Shown in pieces: positions 35,801-47,200 of a stretch of 64,000 nt of DNA. The translations under genes were made by a program, and so were the position numbers. Location of the stretch: contig JALJCS010000054.1 of the NCBI GenBank assembly GCA_023055355.1, forward strand, positions 2,108,001 to 2,172,000. Direction: 5' to 3'. The stretch is from Agelaius tricolor (Eukaryota > Chordata > Aves > Passeriformes > Icteridae). Every line of letters starts with the position of its first letter. Within the stretch, counting starts at the first letter, position 1. Under the pieces are notes generated by a model, which did not search any database, had not been told where the DNA came from, and saw nothing but the letters and a program-made list of their open reading frames with translations.

Positions 35801-38182
35801 CGAGGGCTGGCAGCCCGCTGGGCTCCCTGTGTGCCCCATGGATGGGGACAGACTGAGGGGCACCTCAGAGCTCAGGGACCGTCCAGGCCATGGACAGCAG
35901 GCAGGGCCATGCTTTCAGTGTCCCCAGAGAGGAGACACAGGGAAGGGCAGCACTGTGGGGCTCTGGCCATCCTGTCACACACAGCTGGGCTGGCTCCAGA
36001 GCCAGATTCCTGTTTAACGCCCTCCAAAGAGAGGGAATGAGTAAAGAATGAGTAAAGCCGCCGGCATCCTGGGGAAGCTGAGTCACTGTTTCCTTTCTCT
36101 GCCCGCTGGTCTGAGGTATTTTTAACGGCCCTCATCCAGAGCCCAGGTGGGCCTTGGTGGTGATTTCCATCCCCCCAGGGCACCGACCCTCCCAGGGCTG
36201 AGGGTCCTTCCCTGGATCAGCCTCTGCAGTGGGGCAGGGCCGTGCTGGGATGGAGCACTCAGAGACCCTGCTCAGGGTGCTCCTGGTGCTGCTCCTCATC
36301 CCAGGGGCCATCCTGTTCTGCCTTTCCCTGGGGGAGCTGCCAGCAGAGCTGGATATGCTGCCTCACCCCTGAATTTCCCGTGAATCCTCTGTTATCCTCC
36401 TGGGAATCCCCTGTTATCCCTACTGTGAATCCCCCATTACCCCCTGTGAATCCCCTGTTATCCTCCTGTGACTCCCCCATTATCCTCCTGTGACTCCCCT
36501 GTTATCCCTGCTCTGAATCCCCCGTTACCCTCCTGTGACTCCCCCATTACCCCCTGTGACTCCCCGTTATCCTCCCGTGACTCCCCTCTTATCCCTGCTC
36601 TGAATCCCCCATTTTCCTCCCGTGACTCCCCCATTATCCCTGCTGGCTGGGGGTGCAGGGACATCACCTTCCCTGTGGCAGGGCGGAGCACACCCCGGGA
36701 GGAGAGGCTGGGATGCACCTGGAGCTGGGAGCAGAGGAAGGTTCTGGGCAGAGGGACCAATGCTGAGCCCATCCCTCCTTTCCTTGCAGGTGGTGGCACC
36801 TGCCCGGGCAGAGGTGGCTGTGACAGCTGAGGGCAAAGAGCTCGTGCTGGTGCTGGAGAGGAACCAGTGAGTGTGGGGCTGGGGAGGGGACACGGGGCAC
36901 CCTGCCAGGACCCACCTGGGCTGGCAGGGTTGTGGCCAGCAGGGGAGGGGACAGCCCCGCGTGGCTCCATTTGGGCTGGAATGCTCCTTTTGCCACCTTG
37001 CTCACCTCCTTCTGGGCTCCTGCTCTGGGTCAGTTTGGCTCCATTTGGGCTGGAATGCTCCTTTTGCCACCTTGCTCACCTCCTTCTGGGCTCCTGCTCC
37101 GGGTCAGTTTGGATGCAGGTGGCAGCAGCTCCTGTCCCCTGTGCCCTGTGCCACTCACCCAGCCTGGGACAAGGACACTACCCTCCCCTGGGACACGGAC
37201 AGGACTTGTGTCCGTCTGTCCTGCCCTGCCCTCCTTGTCCCTCTGCCTGAGACCTCGTGGCATTTTACAGAGCCCCAGAACCCCAGAGTGGTTTGGGCTG
37301 GAAGGGACCTTGAAGATGCAGTGCCACCCCTGCCACGGCAGGGACACCTGCCACCAGCCCAGGCTGCTCCAGGCCCTGTTCAGGGCTGGGGACGCTGCCA
37401 GGGGTGGGACAGCCCCAGTTCTCTGTGCCCTGGTGGGTTTGTGTCCCGTGCTGAGCAGGGCAGAGCTGCCCCCTTCCCTGCCTCTCCCCAGCAGCCGTGA
37501 GTGGCTGCTCCTGCAGAATCCCCTTCCTGCTGCTGCTGGGGTGCAAACCCAGCCCCTTCCCTGGCCATGGCAGGAGGATCTGCCATTCCCGTGCCCTCAG
37601 CCCAGCTGTCCCGTCCCTGTCCCCGTGTCCCTGTGTCCCCAGGCTGGCCAGGCCTTGCCTTGGCAGCCACCCAGTGTCCCTGGCAGGAGCCAGGCTGAGC
37701 TGTGGCTGCTGTCTGGGCTGTGGCTGCAGTCCCTGGTGCCAGGCACCCATGGACAGGATGTGGGAAGCCACAGCCGTGCCCATGGTGACACTTCTGGGGC
37801 CAGGCTGGCTGAAGGCAGAAAGGGAGAGGCGGGAGGGCTATTCTGGGAGTGCTGCTTTCTTTTCTCTGCAGAATTTAACCTTTGGGACAGGGCCAAACCC
37901 CCAGACTGAGTCTAAACTGAGAGCAGGGGAAAACCTGGCCCCATTTGTCCTTCTCTGGGTGGCTGAGCCCCTGCAGGGGTGACCTGCCATCCCTAGGGGT
38001 GACCTGCCACCCCCAGGGGACTGCAGGCTTCCAGCAGATCGCCATCACCCTGGCATCTGGGCACACAGATCTGGGCAATGCAGGAAAACCTGTATTTTTT
38101 CTTTTTCTTTTTCTTTTTCTTTTTCTTTTTCTTTTTTCCTTTTCTTTTTCATTTTTCCTTTTCTTCATCTTCTTTGTCTTCG

Positions 38183-38214
<32 letters not shown>

Positions 38215-41200
38215 TTCTTCTTCTTCTTCTTCGTCTTCATCTTCTTCTTAATCTTTTTTGTCTTCATCTTTTTCATCTTCATTGTCTTTGTCATCTCCTT
38301 CTTCACCTCCTTCTCTTCTCTCTCCTGTCACCCCTGGGGTGACTCCAGCCCACCCTGGTGTTCCCCCAGCTCCCACCCCACGTGCTCTCCAGCTGTGAGC
38401 TCAGCTCTGGCTCTTTCCTGTAGCTGGAAGGGATGGGGTGGGATAATGAGATGGGATGGGATGGGATAATGGGATGGGATGGGATGGGATGGGATGGGAT
38501 GGGATGGGATGGGATGGGATGGGGTGGGATGGGATAATGGCATGTGTCATGCCTGGATCAGGGCAGTTTGGGCACTTTTTGGGCAGCCCTGTCCCTGCTG
38601 AGACACAGAGGGACACTGGACTGTACCTGCTGCCATCCCTGTCCCTGCTGGCCATGGGCAGCCTCTGCTTGGGGTCACAGCGGTGACAGGGGCTCAGGGG
38701 ATGTGGGGGTGGCTCAGGGGGCTCGGGGGATGTGTGGATGGTTCAGGGGGCTCAGGGGATGTGTGGATGGCTCAGGGGGTTCAGGGGGCTCAGGGGATGT
38801 GTGGATGGTTCAGTGGGGCTCAGGGGACTCAGGGGATGTGTGGATGGCCCAGGTGGGCCCAGGCTCAGGGGCTCGGTGCGTTGCTGTGCCGGCAGCCCTG
38901 GAGCCGCTGCCCACTGCCCCACTGTGTCCCCACTGTGTCCCCACTGTGTCCCTGCTGTGTCCCCGCTGTGTCCCCGCTGTGTCCCCGCTGTGTCCCCGCA
39001 GGCTGCTGGCTCCGGGCTACACGGAGACGCACTACAGCGAGCAGGGCCAGCCCGTGACGGTGACCCCCAACCACACGGTGGGTGTGGAGCTCGGGGTGCT
39101 CCCCTCTGCACTTCGGGGCTCGGACGGAGCCAGAGCCCAGCGCTGCGGGCAGGGCAGGGGGAATGCGGCAGCGCTGGGCTCCGGGCCCCGGGACACAAAC
39201 ACAGCAATGCCAGGCCCTCCCCATGGCCCCACCGCCCTCTGTCATCCTTCCAGCGCCGGGCGCCGGGCTCTGTCCCGGGCTGTGTCCCAGGCTGTGTCCC
39301 TGGCTCTGTCCCGGGCTGTGTCCTGGGCTGTGTCCCAGGCTGTGTCCCTGGCTGTGTCCCTGGCTGTGTCCCGGGCTGTGTCCCGGGCTGTGTCCCGGGC
39401 TCTGTCCCGGGCTCTGTCCCGGGCTGTGTCCCAGGCTCTGTCCCGGGCTGTGTTCAGGGCTGTGTCCCAGGTTCTGTCCTGGGCTCTGTCCCGGGCTCTG
39501 TGCCAGACTGTGTCCCAGGCTGTGTCCCGGCTGTGTCCTGGGCTATGTCCCGGGCTGTGTCCCGGGCTATGTCCCGGGCTGTGTCCCAGGCTGTGTCCCT
39601 GGCTCTGTCCCGGGCTGTGTCCTGGGCTGACCCTGCTCCCATTCCCGTTCCCGTTCCCGGTGCAGGAGACAGAGCTCGCCTGGCTGGGAAACAAGAAGGG
39701 AAATGGAAATGGGGACATGGAAAAGGGGAGATGGAAATGGGGAAATGGAAAAGGGGAGATGGAAAAGGGGAGATGGAAAAGGGGAGCTTTTCTGAGAGCT
39801 GCCCGTGGGCTGCTGCTCCCAGCCCCTGAGGAAGGTCCCCCTGTCTCTCTGCAGGAGCACTGCCACTACCACGGGCACGTCCGCGGCCACCGTGGATCCT
39901 GGGTCGTGCTCAGCACCTGCTCGGGAATACGGTATGGGGGAATGGGAATGGGAACAGGAATGGGAATGGGGAATACAGTATGGGGGAATGGGAATGGGGA
40001 ATGGGAATGGGGAATGAGGAATGGGAATGGGAATGGGGAATGGGAATGGGGAATGGGGAATACGGTATGGGGGAATGGGAATGGGAATGGGAATGGGGAA
40101 TATGGTATGGGGGAATGGGAATGGGAATGGGAATGGGGAATGGGAATGGGGAATACGGTATGGGGGAATGGGAATGGGACTAGGAATGGGGAATGGGAAT
40201 CGGGGAATGGGAATAGGAATGGGGAATGGGAATGGGGAATACGGTATGGGGAATATGGTATGGGGGAATGGGAATGGGAATGGGGAATGGGAATGGGAAT
40301 GGGGAATACAGTATGGGGAATGGGAATGGGAATGGGGAATGGGAATGGGAAATGGGAATGGGAATGGGGAATACAGTATGGGGGAATGAGGAATGAGGAA
40401 TGGGGAATGGGGGAACAGGGAGTGGGGGAATAGGGAATGGGGGAATGAACGGGGAATGGGGGAATGGGAATGGGAAGTAGGGGAATGGGGAATGAGGGAA
40501 TGGGGAATAGGGGAAGGGGAATGGGGGAATGGAAAGTGGAGAATGGGAAACGAGGAATGGGGAATGGGGAATATGGTATGGGGGAATATGGAATGGGGGA
40601 ATGAATGGGGAATGGGCGAACAGGGAATGGGGGAAGGAACAAGGAATGGAGGAAGGAACAGGGAATGGGGGAAGGAGAAGGGTATGGGGGAATCAGGATG
40701 GAAAGAGCACAGGGTCGGTGGGCTGTGGAGCTGACAAAGGTGGGATGGATCCACTGCTCCCTCTCTCTGCAGAGATCCCCTTTGGGACCACCCAAGCAGC
40801 TCCAATGCTCCTGCAAGCCCAGCACCAAATGCTTCATGGGCTGATTTTCCCATGGCTCCCATCTTGTCCTTCCTCCTTCTCTCACCCTTCTCCCACCCTT
40901 CTCCCAGCCCCAGGACTGGGCAGGCTGGGCAGGGACCACATTTCTGGCAGCACGAGCTTATTCCCAGGAATTTTATCCCTGGAGGGGCAGGTCCCTGCTC
41001 CCCAGAGCAGCTGTCCCAGACTGAGCTTTGCTCTGTGCTCTGTAGGGGGGAGGTTTTGGTGCCCAGGTTTTATTTGTCCTGGGGCTGTTTGGGCAGAGAT
41101 CCCCAATTCTTGTCCCTGCTCCCAGCTTGGGTGCAGGCCAGGCTGATGTGCCACGAGTTTGTGGGGCCTCAGGGGCTGGGGGGGCGCAGGGGGGGAAGCA

Positions 41201-44200
41201 CCACAGGAGCCATCGGGGCTGTTCCCATCTCCAGGGGCCTCATAGTGCTGAGCAGCAACACCAGCTACTACCTGAGCCCCCTGGGGCCCCCCGAGCCCGG
41301 CCTCCACCTCCTGCAGCGAGCAGAGCACCTGCCCGTGCCAGGGGGCACCTGCGGGCACGGCCAGCACCTGGGCAGCACCGCGGCTGGCATGGCCCGGCTC
41401 TTCCAGCCACGGCACCCACGGGTAAATCCTCAGGGCTGAGGCCGCTTGGGTGAATCCTCATGGATGAATCCAGCCGGGTAAAGCCACACGGGATCTGCCT
41501 GGGCACTGGCACAGGGCTGGAGGGGCTCTCAGCACTGCTGACAGCTCCCATGCCCCCAGCAGCTGGGCAGCTGTGCAGGCAGGGGGGGTGACAGGGTCTC
41601 TGTGGGTGGCTTGTGTGGCTTGAATTTAGGCAGGAGACCCCAGAGGATGCTTGGGTTGGGTCTCAGTGCTGCATCCTACCATGTGGGATGTGACGTGAGG
41701 TCGTTTGGAGCCACCCAAACGTTCTGTGTCACCTTGTGCCTCAGTTTCCCCTCTCAGCTGTCCCTCCTGAGCAGCTCTGTGGTGTCTGGAGGGTGCCCAG
41801 AGCCAAGGGCTGCCCTCTTTGCTGAGCCCTGTGTCTGCCTGCAGGCCAGGAGGGATGCCTGGAGGACCATGAAGTACATGGAGCTCTTCATCGTTGCTGA
41901 TCACACCCTGGTGAGCGCTGGGGGCAGAAAGCCAGGGTCCCTCTCTGTCTCCACCCTGGCCTGAGCCTGTGACCCCTCCCCGTCCTCACCTCTCTCCAGT
42001 ACAGGAACCAGAACCGCAACCTGGGCCACACCAAGCAGCGCATCGTGGAGATCGCAAACTACGTGGACAAGGTGAGGGACCTGCCAGGTGGCCCCAGGGA
42101 CTGTCCCTCTGTCACCAGGGCAAGGAATCACAGCATTATGCAACTGTTAAGGTCAGAAAGGGTCTTTAGGTCCTTTGAGTCCAGTCATTCCCCAGCACTG
42201 CCAAGGCCAGCACTGACCATGTCCCCAAGTGCCACATGCACATAACTGTAAATCCCTTCAGGGATGGGGACTCCACCCCTCTCCTGGGCAGCCCTGCCAG
42301 GGCTTGGCCACCCATGGAGGAGTTCAGGAGCTCTCTGAGCACATGGTGGGAAGGGCTTTGTCCCCCGTGGGCTGAGCTCAGCAGGGAAGTGCTCGCTGCC
42401 CTCTGCCTGGGATTGGTGCTGGCATCTTTGGCAAAGAAGGGACACGCTGAGGCGTTGTCACTGAATGTTATGGTGCCACCTGGCTGGCTCCTGTGCCTGT
42501 GGAGCCCATGCTTGCAGGCGGGTGTGGGACAGGTGTGTTCTGGGGTCACACAGCCACGGGAAACACGAGGAGCTGCTCGCAGTAATGCCACAGCAGGGAG
42601 GGAGGGTGCAGGGAAGTGCAGCCCCCACGCCCTCCACCCGTGCCTGCTGCAGTTTTACAGGCTGCTGAACATCAAGGTGGCCCTGATCGGGCTGGAGGTG
42701 TGGACGGAGCGGGACCAGTGCGCGGTGAGCAGCGACGCCAACGCCACGCTCTGGGCCTTCCTGCAGTGGAAGAAATCCCTGAGGGCGCGCAGGAGGCACG
42801 ACAACGCCCAGCTGCTGACGTGGGTGCCTGCCTGGGGGCGCTGGGGGGCTCCCGGCTGGCGCTGGGCACTCCTGGCCCCCAGCACTGAGCTGGCCCCGTT
42901 CTCCTGCCCGGCAGAGGGAAGACCTTCGGGGGCACCACCATCGGGATGGCCCCGCTGGAGGGCATGTGCAGCGCCGACAACTCCGGAGGGGTCAGCGTGG
43001 TAAGGGGGGCTGGGGGTCCCTGCGCCACCCCAGCCCGGGGGAGATCCCCCTGGGGCTGGAGGAGCAGCTCCTGAGGCTGGGCCAGCACCCCTGAGGCTGG
43101 GTGTGGAGCTGGGGGGCAATATGAAGGTGAGAGGTGATGCTGTAACTCCTAACCTGGGGGGCTGTATGAAGGTGAGGGGTGATGCTCTGACTTGGGTGCA
43201 GTGTGAAGGTGAGGGGTGATGCTGTAACTCCTAACCTGGGGGGCAGTATGAAGGTGAGGGGTGATGCTCTGACCTGGGTGCAGTATGAAGGTGAGGGGTG
43301 ATGCTGTAGCTCCTGAACTGGGGGGCAGTATGAAGGTGAGGGGTGATGCTGTAGCTCCTAACCTGGGGGGCAGTATGAAGGCGAGGGGTGATGCTCTGAC
43401 CTGGGGGGCAGTATGAAGGTGAGGGGTGATGCTCTGACCTGGGGTGCAGCCTGAAGATGAGGGGTGATGCTCTGACTTGGGGGGCAGCCTGAAGGTGAGG
43501 GGTGATGCTGTAGCTCCTGACCCCTCAGGGGCTGGCCAGGGGCACAGGGGGTGAGAAGGGGCTGCTAAAGGTCTCCCATCCCCAGCTCCCAGCTGGCAGC
43601 AGCGCTGGCATCTCCTGTGCTGCTCCTGTCCCCTGTGCTGGAGGGCCCCTGCTCGTCCCTGCTTCTGCTCTCTGGGTTTCTCCTACCACCTCTGCCCAGA
43701 TCACTTCTGCTCCTCCTGGTGGTGGCCCTGGGCATGATGGGGTGGTCACGGTGGCCTTGGTGACCTGTGATCCTTGGGCAGGGTGGTGGGGGCACCCAGG
43801 TTTCTGGGTTTTGGGTTCTGCCCTGGGTTTTGAGCAGCTGGCTCCAGCCAAGAGCTTCCCACCAGTCCCAGAGGGGAAAATCAGGAGCCCAAACCCCACT
43901 TGTGCCATGAACCCTCCTCCAACCGCTCCTCTGTGAACCTTCCTCCAACCCCTCCTCCTGTGGGGCTGAGTGGTCCCTCCTGTGCCCAGCCCCACTCCCG
44001 GCTGTGGGTGACCCTGTCCCTCGGTGCTGGCCCTGGTGACACGTCCCCTCCCGGCTGTGGGTGACCCTGTCCCTCCCTGCTGGCCCTGGTGACACGTCCC
44101 CTCCGTGCTGTGGGTGGCCCTGTCCCTCACTGCTGCTGGCCCTGGTGACACGTCCCCTCCATGCTGTGGGTGGCCCTGTCCCTCACTGCTGCTGGCCCTG

Positions 44201-47200
44201 GTGACACGTCCCCTCCATGCTGTGGGTGGCCCTGTCCCTCGGTGCTGCTGGCCCTGGTGACACGTCCCCTCCGTGCTGTGGGTGGCCCTGTCCCTCCCTG
44301 CTGGCCCTGGTGACACGTCCCCTCCATGCTGTGGGTGGCCCTGTCCCTCGGTGCTGGCCCTGGTGACACGTCCCCTCCCGGCAGGACCATGCAGAGCAGC
44401 CCATCGGCGCCGCCGCCACCATGGCCCACGAGATCGGCCACAACTTCGGCCTGGTGCACGACACTCAGGGCTGCTGCACCGAGGCCACCCCCGAGCAGGG
44501 CGGCTGCGTCATGGCCGCGGCCACCGGGTGAGTGCTGCTGGCCCTGGGACCTGGCCCCACAGCCCTGGGTGTGTCCTAGATGTGTCCCCAATGCCCTGGG
44601 ATGTGTCCCCAGTGCCCTGGATGTGTCCCCAGAGCCCTGGATGTGTCCCAGAGCCCTGGATGTGTCCCAGAGCCCTGGATGTGTCCCCAGAGCCCCAGCA
44701 GGCCGTGGTGCTGTGTGTGGGCAGGGAATGCTGTCACCTCTGCTCTGGAGCCAGGCTGGCAGAGCTGGGAATGTTGCCCTGGAGAAGGGAAGGCTCCAGG
44801 CAGAGCTCAGAGCCCCTGGCAGGGCCTGCAGGGGCTCCAGGAGAGCTGCAGAGGGGCTGGGGACAAGGCCTGCAGGGACAGGAGCCAGGGAATGGCTCCC
44901 ACTGGGAAAGGGGAGATTGGGCTGGGATCTTGGCAAGGAATTCCTGCCTGGGCTGGAATTCCCAGATTTGCTGGGGCTGCCCCTGGATCCCTGGCAGTGC
45001 CCAAGGCCAGGATGGACACTGGGAGCAGCCTGGGGCAGTGGGAGGTGTCCCTGCCATGGCAGGGTGGCACTGGTGGGATTCACAATCCATGTGGTTGGTG
45101 CCAGTTTCCTTTCCAGCCCTTCTCCCTCTGGATTTTCCCCCTCCTGAGGATGTGTCATCCCTGATGTCCCTGCCCTGAGCAAAAGCAGGGTTTATTCAGT
45201 GTTCATTCCCTGGGTTTGAACCCACCTGCTCTTCCAATGAGGAAGGAACAGTGGGACCCCACTTGTGGTTTCAGGGCTGCCAGATGCTGGTGTTGATCCC
45301 ACAGGATTTAACCTCAGCCTGGGCAGATTGTGGTGGGGAAAAGCACAGTTCTGGCTGTGTTTGCACAGCCATGGATATGAATATACATAAAAATACATGT
45401 AGAGTACATTGGCTTGCTCAGCCTCCATAACCTGCAGGCTCTTGCAGGTTTCCCTCCAGCTCAAGAGATTTCAAAACCACTTTTAAAAAATGTCCTCTGA
45501 GTCATCTTGAGGATGAGACGTCCTGCTATGAAAATATTTTTCAGCTTTAAGGGGAAATGAAACTGTTTCAAAGAAGAAGGAGATGCTTCCTTCTTCATAA
45601 ATCACTGAAACCCCCACAAACGGTGAAATTAGAGAAGACTCTTGCTCAGAGGTTCTGTAGAAAATTAATGTTTGTCCTGTTCCTTACTTCCTTACACACT
45701 GTAGGTTCTGACTATTTTATTTTTTGCTGCTCTCTGGGTCCTTTTTGGTATTTTTTCCCGTATTTCTTTAATTTTAAGTGATGTTCACCCATCTCAGCTG
45801 TATTTCAGTGGCCCAGGTGGGTGTTTGCTGTGTGCTTCAATGAGCACAGGAAGGGGTTTGCTGTGGCTCAGGGGTGTCTGTGGTGTCCCAGGGCAGAGGT
45901 GACAATGTTTTGTGGAGATAATCAAAGCTCCACACCTTTTGTGACAGTTGTAAAGCCTGTATGTTTATTACAGCCCTGGACACATGTGGGAATCGTTCCC
46001 CTAAAATGACATGTGTATCTCGGGGAACTCCAGGTCTCTTTTTATCCCCCTCTCAAATACATATGCACACAATTTCACAATAGGTTCATACATACTCATT
46101 TTTATGAATTTCACATGACATTTTCCCGCTAGTTCTTCTTTATCAGAAAGAACTCCTAGGTCAGGTTGCCCTGCTCTCACAGCAGTCTCTCTGTCTCTCT
46201 CTATCACCTTCTGTCTCCCCCACCCCTTATCTCTATCCTTCTCTGAAGTAGTTTCTCTGAGCCTAGGCTTTGCAGTCAGGCTAAATGGCTATGGTTTCTA
46301 ACCACAGACTCAACTCAAAAATGCACATTTCACCTAAACCGAAATAGATTTCTACCCTGGAAAATTTCTGTTTTGCCTCAACACCTGCAGCAGTGCTGGG
46401 CTGGCATCAGTGAGCACAGGAAGGGGTTTGCTGTGCCTCAGGGGTGTCTGTGCTGTCCCAGGGCAGAGGTGACACTGCAGCAGTGCTGGGCTGGCATCAG
46501 TGAGCACAGGAAGGGGTTTGCTGTGCCTCAGGGGTGTCTGTGCTGTCCCAGGGCAGAGGTGACACTGCAGCAGTGCTGGGCTGGCATCAGTGAGCACAGG
46601 AAGGGGTTTGCTGTGCCTCAGGGGTGTCTGTGCTGTCCCAGGGCAGAGGTGACACCTGCAGCAGTGAGCACAGGAAGGGCTGGCATCAGTGAGCACAGGA
46701 GGGGGTTTGCTGTGCCTCAGGGGTGTCTGTGCTGTCCCAGGGCAGAGGTGACACTGCAGCAGTGCTGGGCTGGGGCTCACACCGGGGTGCAGGGGGGGTT
46801 GATGTCCCAGGGGTGATGCACAGAGGCTCTGCCTGCCCCCCATCCCCTTCCTGAGCACTTGGGGTTCAGAACTGTCCCCTGGCTGCTGGTCTGGCTGGGG
46901 TGGGAGGTGTTCCTGGCTCACTGAGCAATGGGGAATCTGCTCTGGGGAGGGTCTGTGCCAGTTTGTGCGTTCGTCCATGTGCTGAATTCCCAGTTCTCAC
47001 CATTCCCCCCTCCTCTGGCCCTGCTCCCCTGTGTCCCCCCCAGGCACCCCTTCCCCCGGGTGTTCAGCTCTTGCAGCAGGAGGCAGCTGGAGAGCTACTT
47101 CCAGAAGGGAGGGGGAATGTGCCTCTTCAACCTGCCCGACACCAAGGACCTGGTGGTGGCACGGAAATGTGGCAATGGCTTCCGCGAGGAGGGGGAGGAC

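Noticed and set aside
39567..40862. Long proline/serine frames on the minus strand
   Set aside because: Translation of the GGGAAT array.
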